A DNA stretch of 64,000 nt from Marinoscillum furvescens DSM 4134 (lineage in GTDB: Bacteria; Bacteroidota; Bacteroidia; Cytophagales; Cyclobacteriaceae), in NCBI RefSeq assembly GCF_003386095.1, contig NZ_QREG01000011.1, positions 1 through 64,000 on the forward strand, written 5' to 3'. A program made the position numbers and the translations under genes. Positions within the stretch are counted from its first letter, which is position 1; every line of letters starts with the position of its first letter. This document shows positions 41,630-50,938 of the stretch, in pieces. The notes under the pieces are model-generated. The model was not told where the DNA came from. It ran no database searches and saw nothing but the letters and a program-made list of their open reading frames with translations.

Positions 41630-43498
41630 ATGAAGAACCTCCTTAAGAAGAACTGGTTTGCAGTTCAACACCTGACCATTCTACTTATTATCTCCCTAAC
41701 TTCTTGCACTTTTGATTTTGATGAAATCAAAGGACCAGAGACTGAGCCCCCAACAGATAGAGATTTTGAGGTAGAATTATCCTCGGATTCACGAGAGTAC
41801 ACCATTTATAAGACAACAGTTTTTACTTTCAACTTCCATAATAAATCTGACTACAATCTCCGATATAATGATGCCACCGTTTCAGTTGATGGTGAAGAGA
41901 TAGCTACTGTAAATCCAGAACATTTCAGTAAAAAGATCAGATTTGAAATTGACCCGTTTTCGCTTGAAGAAGGACCTCACACGCTTGAAATCAATCCTAA
42001 GATAGAATTCTATGGAAATGAACTGGCTGGAAGAGCCGGAGTGACTAATACCTATAGCTTACAATGGGAGCTTTTTGTGGATACTACACCAGACACGGTT
42101 AATATCTCTTCAGTAGCTGTTAAGGACGGTGAATTAATCGTGAGTTGGGAAAGGCCAGAATTATTAAATTTTGACTATTTCTTGTTGCGGGCAATCGACC
42201 CTAGTAATCCGAATATTAACTACCCGTCAATGAGGATAGAGCCGAGTGAAACTCAAGTGTCTTACCCCTACTTTCTTAACGGTGAAATTTCCTTCAGTTT
42301 AAGTACTTTCACTTATGAACGGTTGAAAACAAAAGGTTCCTCAATGGACTTCAGATTGGATGATCCATTTATCATCTACCCAAATAGTGATAGCACCATA
42401 GCTGTCAAGATGCGTCAACCACAATTATACAAGTTCATCACCAGTTATAATATTATCACTAATATTGAAGATAAGACCTACAGTAAACTGGACACAGCAT
42501 ACCAGCACATTCATCTGACAGATGAACCAATTTTTGGAAAAACTGTCAGTTCGATGATAAAAGTGAATACTTCAGATCATTCTTTTCTTTTCTTCAACGA
42601 AAATTCTTTAGGCAGATCCATTCCAGAATTCGATGAAGTAGTCTACTCTGAAGCCTCACGAAGCTTTATCCTAAGAAAGCTGAACGATCGAACACATTAT
42701 CTTTATAAGGTTGATGAAAACAGCATGGAGGTATTGGACACTTTGCAATATCCGGTTCCAAATAACACCAGTGATTATGGTCAATATGCAATTACATCCA
42801 CTGGTGATCGTCTCATCTCAGTGGATGCAGCCTCTGGGATGCTATACGACATAGCTGTTTCTGACCTCTCTATTAAAAATCAGATAGACTTGTCTGCATT
42901 TGGATATTATAAACCTCTACATCATCGACATCATAGTGTTTTCTCAAATAATGGCATGGTATTGCTCGGCAGTAGAGAAAGTATCATTTACGATATCAAT
43001 AACGAAAAATTAATAATGGAAAACTGGCAAACGGGATTATACGGGCAAGCCGTGCACATGTCTCCTAATGGTGAACACCTATTTCGTGAAGGTAAAATGT
43101 ATAAAAATAACGGTGGCTATTTTGAAGACTATTTGACACTCAGTAACCATTTCGCTAGTGGTCATTTTATCAACAACTCTGAGCTTCTTCATTTTACAGA
43201 TACGACCATAAATCATTATGATTTAAACACTCAGGAAATTTCTCCTTTATTTAAATTAAACCATTATGGGGAATCAATCAGTAAATATGGATTAATACCA
43301 CTTGGCTATGACATACCCTCGAACGAACGAAGGATTATCTTAATTAAAGGTTACCATAGCCGGAATGAGCTTTCATTTGTAATGAACTTTGAAGGAGACA
43401 CAGTACAGACATTTAAGGTGTGGGATTCCTCAAAAGTTAGATATCTGCAAAACCATTTATTTGACCGGAAAGGCAAAGCCATCAAATTCAACCTTTAA
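41630..43498 (+). CDS. large surface lipoprotein of unknown function
   Basis: 622 residues with lipobox SLTSC (Cys26). Two Ig/Fn3-like beta domains (about 45-140 and 145-250: VDTTPDTVNISSVAVKDGELIVSWERP) are followed by a C-terminal part that looks like a WD/beta-propeller repeat region (VYSEASRSFILRKLNDRTHYLYKVD, GQYAITSTGDRLISVD, AVHMSPNGEHLFREGKMYK). There is no catalytic motif. Followed after 11 bases by a small barrel-like gene, so a lipoprotein/outer membrane protein pair. Confidence 0.8.
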   Translation: MKNLLKKNWFAVQHLTILLIISLTSCTFDFDEIKGPETEPPTDRDFEVELSSDSREYTIYKTTVFTFNFHNKSDYNLRYNDATVSVDGEEIATVNPEHFSKKIRFEIDPFSLEEGPHTLEINPKIEFYGNELAGRAGVTNTYSLQWELFVDTTPDTVNISSVAVKDGELIVSWERPELLNFDYFLLRAIDPSNPNINYPSMRIEPSETQVSYPYFLNGEISFSLSTFTYERLKTKGSSMDFRLDDPFIIYPNSDSTIAVKMRQPQLYKFITSYNIITNIEDKTYSKLDTAYQHIHLTDEPIFGKTVSSMIKVNTSDHSFLFFNENSLGRSIPEFDEVVYSEASRSFILRKLNDRTHYLYKVDENSMEVLDTLQYPVPNNTSDYGQYAITSTGDRLISVDAASGMLYDIAVSDLSIKNQIDLSAFGYYKPLHHRHHSVFSNNGMVLLGSRESIIYDINNEKLIMENWQTGLYGQAVHMSPNGEHLFREGKMYKNNGGYFEDYLTLSNHFASGHFINNSELLHFTDTTINHYDLNTQEISPLFKLNHYGESISKYGLIPLGYDIPSNERRIILIKGYHSRNELSFVMNFEGDTVQTFKVWDSSKVRYLQNHLFDRKGKAIKFNL

Positions 43499-43509
43499 TA
43501 AGAATAAAC

Positions 43510-44214
43510 ATGAAACCTGTGTTCATTACTATATTGATGGCTTTATCATTAACCCTACTTGGACAAGATATTGATTTCAATTTGGGTGTTTATGGCGCTA
43601 ATTTCCACTTAAAGGACATTCGTAATCTTCAAGAGGATTTTAATGGAATTTTCGTGGGATCTGAAAAGACCGAATCATTCCCTCCTTATTTGGCATTTGA
43701 TGCTTCTATTCGTTTAAAATCTCGGAGAGGAATGATTGGCCCCTGGTTTATGTATCAGTCTACAGGCGGACGAAGTTACTACGAGGATAGAACAGGTTAC
43801 TTTACTACGGATATGTTACTCCAGGGATACACTTTCGGCCTTTCAGGCCAAGTTGACCTTACCATGAAAAGAACTTATTTTATTTACAGCCTTGGGGTTA
43901 CTTATTCGTCTTTTTTAATAGAACAACGTTTGTTGATTTTTGAAGAGTTATCAGGTACTTATCGGGATTACTATGATGCCTATAACGGAACTCTTATTGG
44001 GGGAATCGAATACGAATTAGTGCGGAAGCCGAGAATATCTATGATTGCTCAATTTGATTTCTCCATGCTCGGCTCAGATATTAAAAGAAAAGAAGACAAA
44101 AACGGTGATTTTGGAGACATCCCAGAAAGAAAAATTGACTGGAGCGGATTTAAAATTGGGTTACGCATGGGGATCTCAAAGGAAATGGTAAAAGACCTCT
44201 TCAATAAAGATTGA
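43510..44214 (+). CDS. outer membrane beta-barrel-like protein
   Basis: 234 residues. Signal peptide (MKPVFITILMALSLTLLGQ), then beta strands with aromatic belts (FNLGVYGANFHLKD, GPWFMYQSTGG, YTFGLSGQVDLTMKRTYFIYSLGVTYSSFLIEQ, FKIGLRMGISKEMVKD). Probably an 8-strand-type barrel. It is translated with the preceding lipoprotein. No family is recognised. Confidence 0.75.
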   Translation: MKPVFITILMALSLTLLGQDIDFNLGVYGANFHLKDIRNLQEDFNGIFVGSEKTESFPPYLAFDASIRLKSRRGMIGPWFMYQSTGGRSYYEDRTGYFTTDMLLQGYTFGLSGQVDLTMKRTYFIYSLGVTYSSFLIEQRLLIFEELSGTYRDYYDAYNGTLIGGIEYELVRKPRISMIAQFDFSMLGSDIKRKEDKNGDFGDIPERKIDWSGFKIGLRMGISKEMVKDLFNKD

Positions 44215-44225
44215 GAGGTCTTTTT
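44191..44225 (+). terminator. intrinsic terminator overlapping a gene end
   Basis: Stem AAAGACCTCT / AGAGGTCTTT (44191-44200, 44214-44223) with a T-run. The left arm lies inside the last codons of the beta-barrel gene, whose stop is at 44212-44214. Confidence 0.85.
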
Positions 44226-44234
44226 CAACTATCA

Positions 44235-46595
44235 TCACCTCCTTAGCACCCCATTTTTCACTGATTGCCCATTGATCATTAGTCGGTATGCATACATCGA
44301 CTGCTGCAAGTGACTGAAATCCAAACGATTTTGACCGCCAGTAAGAGCCTGTTGTACAACTAGCTTTCCGCTCATGTCATAGACCATCAGCTTACCTTCC
44401 GACTCATAGCCTTCTATTACTATATGAAGACTACCAGCTGCACCGATTGGATTGGGGTATAAATTAATCGTACGGTCCACAGCAGCAGGTTTTGTTGCCT
44501 CCTGGCGTGCTTGAGTATTCTCCGAATCTGTGTACAATTTTACCGCCTCAGCACATGCACCTGTGTGCAAAAGACTTACATCTCCTACGAGCTCCGGGGC
44601 ATTAGAGATGGAAGACCGAGCTATGATGTTTCCATTTCGCAAATAGCGCATTTCATGGCCTTTGCGCTCCACGCGTAGCACATCGCCTGTGTCAAAACTG
44701 CCCAGGTAAGTTCGCTGGCTGCCCTCCCTTTTCCAATAAGCATTGTTATACTGAGAAAGCTCAAAGCCATACGCCACCGTTTCGGGGTGATCGTCTGGGT
44801 TATATGGCGACAGGCCTATGGCCAGATTGGCTTTGCTGGCATCACCAATGGTCATTTGCAGCCAACCATCGGCATGTGCTGGGATATTGCTGGCTGTGGC
44901 TGCACCGGCATTTCCCCATCCGTATTTTGCAGTTTTAACCAGCCGAGTGCTCTCCACTTTCGCACCCTTTACTTCCACCCAATTCACATATTGGGCCGGA
45001 TTGCCTTTAGAGTCTGCACCCATTTTGCCATCGAAAAGCGTGACGCCAGTGTGTAGCAGTGCCACATCCGCCATGAGCGCAGATTTCGACTGCTGATTAC
45101 TCGTAGCAATCAATTGTCCGGATTGGTAGTAATAGATCACTGAGGCCTTACGCTCTATTTTGAATACATCGCCCATGGAAAAGGAACCCATATAGCGCCG
45201 ATCCCCTTTTTCACGGATCCAGAAGGCACGATTGTGTCGAGACAGCTCAAAGCCAAAATCAATACTTGTTGGATTGTTGTTTATATTTTCTGAAGAAAGT
45301 CCAAAGGCAAGGTCAGCCTTATCAGGATCTTCGATACGCATCGAAACCCAGCCATCTGATCCGTATGGAATCGTTTCTTCTGAAACTGCCCCGCTATTTC
45401 CCCATCCATAAGCGGCGGTTTTGAGTAGCTGACCATACTTTAAATCTGCTCCAATAATTTCCGTCCAGGAAATGGAATTTTCCATCTGAGTCGTGCCTTC
45501 TGTGGTAGCTGAAACCTGCTGCGTATACGGCGAGGTACCCTCAGTATTGAATGCCTGTAATTTGTAATAGTACTTCGTAGATGCCTTGAGATCCTGATCT
45601 TGAAAGCTTGACTTGTTGGTGCTTAAGGTCATAATGTGCTCAAAGTCATTTCCAGAAACTGTAGATCGAAATACCTTGAATCCCTCTTCATCAGCAGACC
45701 GATCTGTCCAGGTCAAAGCGATGGTGTTGGGTCCTTTAGCATTAGCTGACAGTTGATTGGGTGGTGCTGGAGCAGAAGCATGCGTCGAATTGGATCCTTT
45801 GACCTTGGTCAGCAGCCATTCGTACAAATTAGGATTGTACATGGAGTGATTCGTACGGTAGGTAGGCCCGGTAATGCTATGTCCGGCCCCCTTCACCTCT
45901 GTAAACTTGATTTCCACATTGGGGTTGCGTGGGCATTCTCGGAGGGTTTTGATAGCGCTGCGGCTATGGCCAATGAATCTGCCGTCTTGGGTGCCGCAAA
46001 ATGCCCAAACCGGGATTTCACGGTCGGCGACTCTACACAGCCTTGATTTGTTGGTCCAATAAGAAAGAGGCGCAATGGCGGCAAAGCGATTGGGCTCGTT
46101 TTGATCAGCATAGGCGGCTTCCCAGGTGCCATTGCCTCCTAGCGAGTGTCCGGTCAGGTATACCCGGCTGTAGTCAATGCGATAATCAGCTTCTTCCAGT
46201 ATATGTTGCCAAAAACGCTCCTGATTGTTGGCTGTCCAGTTGTTCTGCGGGCGCAGTTGCGGACTGATGACTATAAAGCAATGCTCCTTTCCATCCACCG
46301 TAAAGCAGAGACTCCCCTGCTCTTCAGCTCGTCGGGAAGGACATCCTACTTTCGCAATCTTGTACAAGTCTGAAGATCCATTGCCACGCTCTCCAGTACC
46401 GTGCAGGTAAACAATAAGGGGATATCGTTTTTGAGGGTTTTGATGATAGCCAGGTGGTAAATGCAACAGGTAGCCGTCTACGGCTCCCATTTCGCGGCTT
46501 ACCGGTGTGGTGTTTTTTAAAGCTGCGTTTCCGCTTTGTGTGTAGCTAGCCGTTGTGATGGTTAAAAGTAAAAACAGGATGATAAGCTGTTTCAT
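44235..46595 (-). CDS. secreted esterase-like hydrolase with Fn3, duplicated beta module and T9SS domain
   Basis: 786 residues. Signal peptide about 1-20. A phospholipase/carboxylesterase-type alpha/beta hydrolase domain (about 25-265) has oxyanion HGTGERG (65-71) and nucleophile GHSLGG (149-154, Ser151), with a likely His in GAGHS near 235. An Fn3 domain (about 280-368, PPNQLSANAKGPNTIALTWTDRS) is followed by two tandem copies of a roughly 165-residue module (starting SWTEIIGADLKYGQLLKTA and NWVEVKGAKVESTRLVKTA). The C-terminus NLYPNPIGAAGSLHIVIEG to GVLRR is a T9SS type A signal. It probably cleaves esters in polymers outside the cell; the substrate is unknown. Confidence 0.88.
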   Translation of the reverse strand: MKQLIILFLLLTITTASYTQSGNAALKNTTPVSREMGAVDGYLLHLPPGYHQNPQKRYPLIVYLHGTGERGNGSSDLYKIAKVGCPSRRAEEQGSLCFTVDGKEHCFIVISPQLRPQNNWTANNQERFWQHILEEADYRIDYSRVYLTGHSLGGNGTWEAAYADQNEPNRFAAIAPLSYWTNKSRLCRVADREIPVWAFCGTQDGRFIGHSRSAIKTLRECPRNPNVEIKFTEVKGAGHSITGPTYRTNHSMYNPNLYEWLLTKVKGSNSTHASAPAPPNQLSANAKGPNTIALTWTDRSADEEGFKVFRSTVSGNDFEHIMTLSTNKSSFQDQDLKASTKYYYKLQAFNTEGTSPYTQQVSATTEGTTQMENSISWTEIIGADLKYGQLLKTAAYGWGNSGAVSEETIPYGSDGWVSMRIEDPDKADLAFGLSSENINNNPTSIDFGFELSRHNRAFWIREKGDRRYMGSFSMGDVFKIERKASVIYYYQSGQLIATSNQQSKSALMADVALLHTGVTLFDGKMGADSKGNPAQYVNWVEVKGAKVESTRLVKTAKYGWGNAGAATASNIPAHADGWLQMTIGDASKANLAIGLSPYNPDDHPETVAYGFELSQYNNAYWKREGSQRTYLGSFDTGDVLRVERKGHEMRYLRNGNIIARSSISNAPELVGDVSLLHTGACAEAVKLYTDSENTQARQEATKPAAVDRTINLYPNPIGAAGSLHIVIEGYESEGKLMVYDMSGKLVVQQALTGGQNRLDFSHLQQSMYAYRLMINGQSVKNGVLRR

Positions 46596-46799
46596 TTTGG
46601 TTTAGAATTGCTTGTCTCATGGTTATTGGCGTTTAATTCGAGTTGGGTGTTGACATGACTATAAAGGGACAACCCTCGGATTGGCTTATTATTATGTGAT
46701 GCACCACAAATTTTGAAAAACTCAGTAAATCTTTGTTTAGGCCACCTTGTCAGCAATGGATCAAAAAATGGAATGCTATATTCGCAATAAAAAAGACAA

Positions 46800-47459
46800 A
46801 TGCTAAAAGCTGTGATATTTGATATGGACGGTGTGATCATCGATAGCGAACCGCTACACTACCGTGCCTATTACCAGATGTTTGATGAAGTGGGGGTTGA
46901 TGTTTCTGAGGAACTGTACGACTCTCTCACTGGCAAATCTACGATCAACGTCTGCAAACAGCTAAAAGAAACCTTTAGCCTCTCACACTCACCCGAAGAA
47001 CTGGCGGCCATCAAGCGAAGGCATTACGATGTAATTTTTGATAATGATAAGGATTTTGATCTGATTGCCGGAGTACGTGAACTCATCGAAGACTACTATC
47101 AAAATGGGCTTACGCTGGTGTTGGGGTCTTCTGCCACTATGGCGAGCATCGAGCGTATCTTCAAACGCTTCGACCTAAACAAGTATTTCAAAGCTAAGCT
47201 CAGTGGAGCGGACCTTGAAGCTTCTAAGCCACACCCGGAAATTTTCATCAAAGCTGCTGAAGCTACCGGATTTGGAACGGAAGAGTGTATTGTGATAGAG
47301 GATGCTACCAATGGCATAGCTGCAGCCAAAGGTGCAGGCATTTACTGTGTGGCTTTTGATAGCGTGCATTCAAAAAATCAAGACTACAGTCAGGCAGATA
47401 AAGTGATTAAGAATTTTAAAGAAATCCATTTTGAGCAAATCAAGGAGGTGCTGTCCTAG
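46800..47459 (+). CDS. HAD-superfamily hydrolase, beta-phosphoglucomutase-like
   Basis: 219 residues. Motif I DMDGVIIDSEP (8-18), motif II LVLGSSAT, motif III SKPHPEIF, motif IV IEDATNGIAAAKGAGI. The C1 cap with KSTINVCKQL and the I-D-S-E-P signature point to the beta-phosphoglucomutase/phosphatase branch. It may dephosphorylate or isomerise sugar phosphates. Convergent with the DNRLRE protein gene, with one base between them. Confidence 0.88.
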   Translation: MLKAVIFDMDGVIIDSEPLHYRAYYQMFDEVGVDVSEELYDSLTGKSTINVCKQLKETFSLSHSPEELAAIKRRHYDVIFDNDKDFDLIAGVRELIEDYYQNGLTLVLGSSATMASIERIFKRFDLNKYFKAKLSGADLEASKPHPEIFIKAAEATGFGTEECIVIEDATNGIAAAKGAGIYCVAFDSVHSKNQDYSQADKVIKNFKEIHFEQIKEVLS

Positions 47460-47460
47460 C

Positions 47461-49599
47461 CTACAGCATCAAAAACTTGATGGTTTGCCCTGCTATTTTC
47501 AAGATATAAAGCTGATTTTTAGATAAGCGTACGTCCATAAGCGCCTGGCTATCAACAAACCATATGTTTTTCTTAACCACCTCTTTTCCGTCAAGGCTGT
47601 AAACAGCAGCACCGACAGACCCCTGATAATCAGCCATGATTTTTAGCTGATTGCTATGTGCATGCACAGTGATTGGTCTATCACTTTCAGCCTGTAAAGG
47701 TGAACTACCAATACTAAGAGCAAATCGTTCATTGTGCTGACCGGAGGGTAATTCAAAAGAATGATCGGCCAACAAGTGATAAGTCTGGGTTACTTGATCT
47801 ACCAGGTAAATAGGAAAACCTGTGGTATTGGTTTTCATTTTAATCGACAGACTAGCAGCTGGTTCTGCCTCAATCCCCAGATCTAAAACCATAGGTTCAA
47901 GTGGCAAGGCCTGAATGGCCCACTTTTCTTCGTTGAATATGCTGTAGAAAGACAACTGAGGGTTTAGGAGCTTGTGAACATCCAGGCCCGCTTCATTTTC
48001 GAAGCTTGCTTCCGTTGAAAAGTTCAGCAGAAGTTCATCCACTATTTTGCCATCAGTTACGGCTATCCGCACCTGTTGACTGCTTTGGCGGTAATAGCCG
48101 CCATCACTATTTACTCCGGCAGTTGCTTGCTGCATGGCGGGGGTAAATTGCACCGTCGGGTTATTATTGGTCCCTGTGAAGACATAAAAGCCCTGCATAG
48201 ACCGAATGTTTCCGTCGAAGGAACCATTGGTGGTGTTGCCAGCAGCATCTACTGAAACGTACACTCCGGCACGTACAGCGCCATTGTTACTACCACCATC
48301 ATCCCAAAAGTAGAGTGCACCATCGATATGATCTGTAGAATTGGCCGCCAAAAAATCCGTGCGACTAATAGCCGCCGCATAGGGATTGCCCACCAAATGA
48401 AACTCAGAACTTCCTGAAAGGGAATAGGAAACACTCCCATGATTGAATTTACCTTGGAGCGAAAGTGTAGGACTTGTCTTATCATAAGCTACAAAATAGC
48501 CGGCACCTGGTGTCAGTGGCGTTGAGGTACTTGAAGTGATGTTTACATAGTTGGCACCATCAAACGTATACACCAGATTGGGACTCCCTAAAGAACCAAT
48601 TGTCGCATTCGAAAAAGGACTACTCAGGATATTGTAGCCACCAGAGTTTTTGGTCCCGTTCCCTCCCATCATGGCTTGCTCTACAATACCCATACCAGTG
48701 CCGCTTACAGCGCCCATGATAGCGAATGACACCCCAGAACTCACCGTAAGACTGGCACTAGCAGCTATTTCAAGATCGTGGATGGAAAAATCACCTGTTA
48801 CCACGGGGAAATTTCCAGAGGCACCCGAGACATCAGGAATAATCACATCATCGGTCTCACCAGGCACTGTACCCGATGACCAATTAGACGCTGTATTCCA
48901 ATCGGTGGAACTACTACCCGTCCAAGTAAGTGGCGCCTCATAGGTTATAGACAATACTGGCGCAGTACCCTGCTCCTTGCTCCCAAACCTTCTTGCACTG
49001 GTGGCAGACTCCTCGCCTATAAGTATCCACCCAAAGTTCGAGCTACTTCCATCTAGCCAGGCCTGAATATCAGCAATCAAACCAGAACTGGAACTAAAAG
49101 TCTGATTGCCCGTGCCTGAAGACATAGCCAAGGAGGCTGACGCAGTGCTTTCATAGTCTCCACCGGCATTTGTCCAACTCGAAGTACCAAGCATCGCATC
49201 TGTCCATGTTGCATCTGGTGCAATGGCTGTGGCTCCTCCACCTTCTGCACCAGTGGCATCGGAGGTACCCTCTCCCCAATCTTTAGTAAGGCGGTGTAGC
49301 GAAAAGGTTTGGCCCGCGGAGGCTTTGCTTGCTTTATTGACATTTAGCGTCAAGGATGCACTGGTAATGGTAGCATCGGTAGGAATCGAGGACAAATCAA
49401 ATTGTAACAAGGCCCGACGGATGTTTCCAGACTTGGCAGTGTTGGTAATACCAGCGAATAAATAACCTTGCCCATTGGATTTGCTGCCACTTTCGGCAAA
49501 AAGCGTGTTGTCTTTAGCGGGGTTGAGCGTAACTGTAGTCTGTGCCTTTACACTGTAAGCAAGCAGACTAGCCAATAGGATGGTAGTGAAAGTTTTCAT
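47461..49599 (-). CDS. secreted DNRLRE-domain protein with T9SS C-terminal domain
   Basis: 712 residues. Signal peptide about 1-19, then a DNRLRE domain (about 20-215, TTVTLNPAKDNTLFAESGSK; RRALLQFDLSSIPTDATITSASLTLNV). A WTGSSSTDWNTASNW module follows, then the shared domain seen in the GloVer protein (FHLVGNPYAAAISRTDFLAAN, ALYFWDDGGSNN), and a T9SS type A sorting domain (VYSLDGKEVVKKNIWF to LKIAGQTIKFLML). No enzymatic motif; probably an adhesin or matrix protein. The GNPYxAAI...D module shared with the 23.9 kb protein shows reuse of modules across the genome. Confidence 0.88.
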   Translation of the reverse strand: MKTFTTILLASLLAYSVKAQTTVTLNPAKDNTLFAESGSKSNGQGYLFAGITNTAKSGNIRRALLQFDLSSIPTDATITSASLTLNVNKASKASAGQTFSLHRLTKDWGEGTSDATGAEGGGATAIAPDATWTDAMLGTSSWTNAGGDYESTASASLAMSSGTGNQTFSSSSGLIADIQAWLDGSSSNFGWILIGEESATSARRFGSKEQGTAPVLSITYEAPLTWTGSSSTDWNTASNWSSGTVPGETDDVIIPDVSGASGNFPVVTGDFSIHDLEIAASASLTVSSGVSFAIMGAVSGTGMGIVEQAMMGGNGTKNSGGYNILSSPFSNATIGSLGSPNLVYTFDGANYVNITSSTSTPLTPGAGYFVAYDKTSPTLSLQGKFNHGSVSYSLSGSSEFHLVGNPYAAAISRTDFLAANSTDHIDGALYFWDDGGSNNGAVRAGVYVSVDAAGNTTNGSFDGNIRSMQGFYVFTGTNNNPTVQFTPAMQQATAGVNSDGGYYRQSSQQVRIAVTDGKIVDELLLNFSTEASFENEAGLDVHKLLNPQLSFYSIFNEEKWAIQALPLEPMVLDLGIEAEPAASLSIKMKTNTTGFPIYLVDQVTQTYHLLADHSFELPSGQHNERFALSIGSSPLQAESDRPITVHAHSNQLKIMADYQGSVGAAVYSLDGKEVVKKNIWFVDSQALMDVRLSKNQLYILKIAGQTIKFLML

Positions 49600-49851
49600 G
49601 GCGGTATGATCTGTTCGTCATAATTATCTGAATTTTCTTTGTGACACCATAGGACACCTTTCGCCTTTCATACTACACATGTTACCCTAAACATGGTATA
49701 GTGAAATTGCCAAATGTATTTAGGTTGTACCATGGAGCACGTTCTGACTATGGTTCAGAAAGAAAATTCACTTCCTATAAGTTACTGATAATTAATCAAA
49801 TAATTAAAGTCATCTACAGCCAGTAAGGTGTCCACCTACCAACGCAGTGTC

Positions 49852-50106
49852 TTAGACATGCACTCTAGACTCAGAAAACAAATCATAAACTGCCACGAGA
49901 GATTCATGGCTATTAGAAGCTCCATATTGCTCATACTCAGTGAAGGCGGAGCGATCTTCAGCGTATACTGGTAAGTACTTACCGTCAAACTCATTCCAAA
50001 CGACCAGCATAAAGTTGTAACTGATCTTTTTGGATCGTCCTTCTTCGAGCCAGGCATCAAAAACGTCTTCATCGAGGGATTTAGGAAAATCGGCACCGTC
50101 AAACAT
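49852..50106 (-). CDS. small acidic hypothetical protein
   Basis: 84 residues, MFDGADFPKSLDEDVFDAWL..., aromatic and acidic, with a helix (LDEDVFDAWLEEGRSKK), a beta pair (SYNFMLVVWNEFDGKYLPVY) and a C-terminal helix. A competing frame (49836-50138) has poorer composition. Divergent from the DUF2293 gene with about 130 bases between the starts. No family is recognised. Confidence 0.6.
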   Translation of the reverse strand: MFDGADFPKSLDEDVFDAWLEEGRSKKISYNFMLVVWNEFDGKYLPVYAEDRSAFTEYEQYGASNSHESLVAVYDLFSESRVHV

Positions 50107-50238
50107 AAGCTTCTGTGTCTTTCAAAAGTAGAGTTCAAAGATGGACATCTTTTTGCAAGGAATGCACACGTCTTGCCATTTCCTACTGCTATTTTGGTAA
50201 GATCTTTACAAATTGCGGACCGTTTCAGATTTCAGTCT

Positions 50239-50916
50239 ATGAGCAACATTCGAGTAGTCAGCCAGGGGCCTGCCGGATACATCACCAACGAATACGGCAT
50301 TCATGAAAAGCCTCCTGCTGGATGGAGCTTTTTGCCGGCGGGTGATGCCGCTGTGACCAGAAAAGTAACAGCTATGGGCGAATGCTGGCGGGTACAGATC
50401 AAAAAAGGCAGACGCACCATGTCTAAAGGCATTTGGGCACCTACCCATCACATCACTCAGGCCAAAGAAGCTGTGGACGCCATGCGGTCAGCTCCAGACT
50501 ATGCCAAAAAACAGGCCTCCGCTGCAAAATCTCGTGCGCGAAAGCAAGAGGCTTACCGACAGGAATTTACAGAAGCGGTAACGAATTACCTAAACTTCCC
50601 TACCTGCTATGAAGGCTTGCAGAAAACGCTGGCTGAGTTGGTCACCGAACATGCCATACCGATAGGAAGTGGTACCGTGGCCCGCACCAGTCAAATACCA
50701 ATAGAAGACCGAGCCGGCAAAGCGGTCATTGCCTGGATGAGGCATCATACCACCAACTACGACAACCTAAAAATAGCCAGAGTGAAAGGTGAGCGGAGAA
50801 AAGTGCGCAGACAGCTGGCACAACAGTCCGTTAAAGTGCTCAACTCCTTCCGCAAGGGAGGGCAAAGACCTCCTTCCTGTCCTCTTCTATTGGCAGTGAA
50901 CAAGCTGAGCAAATAA
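50239..50916 (+). CDS. DUF2293 domain protein
   Basis: 225 residues from the Met at 50239 (MSNIRVVSQGPAGYITNEYG); the longer frame adds a non-conserved leader. The C-terminal half matches DUF2293: VIAWMRHHTTNYDNLKIARVKGERRKVRRQLAQQSVKVLNSFR. The very basic helix region suggests nucleic acid binding. A Lys/Ala-rich helix lies in the middle (AKKQASAAKSRARKQEAYRQ). Function unknown. Convergent with the VLRF1-like gene (22 bases between stops). Confidence 0.85.
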   Translation: MSNIRVVSQGPAGYITNEYGIHEKPPAGWSFLPAGDAAVTRKVTAMGECWRVQIKKGRRTMSKGIWAPTHHITQAKEAVDAMRSAPDYAKKQASAAKSRARKQEAYRQEFTEAVTNYLNFPTCYEGLQKTLAELVTEHAIPIGSGTVARTSQIPIEDRAGKAVIAWMRHHTTNYDNLKIARVKGERRKVRRQLAQQSVKVLNSFRKGGQRPPSCPLLLAVNKLSK

Positions 50917-50938
50917 GCGAACACTTTAAATGGCGTGC

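Noticed and set aside
49836-50138. 100-codon minus-strand frame overlapping the small acidic gene
   Set aside because: Composition (Cys, Met and Ser rich, no domain) is worse than that of the 84-codon frame chosen.
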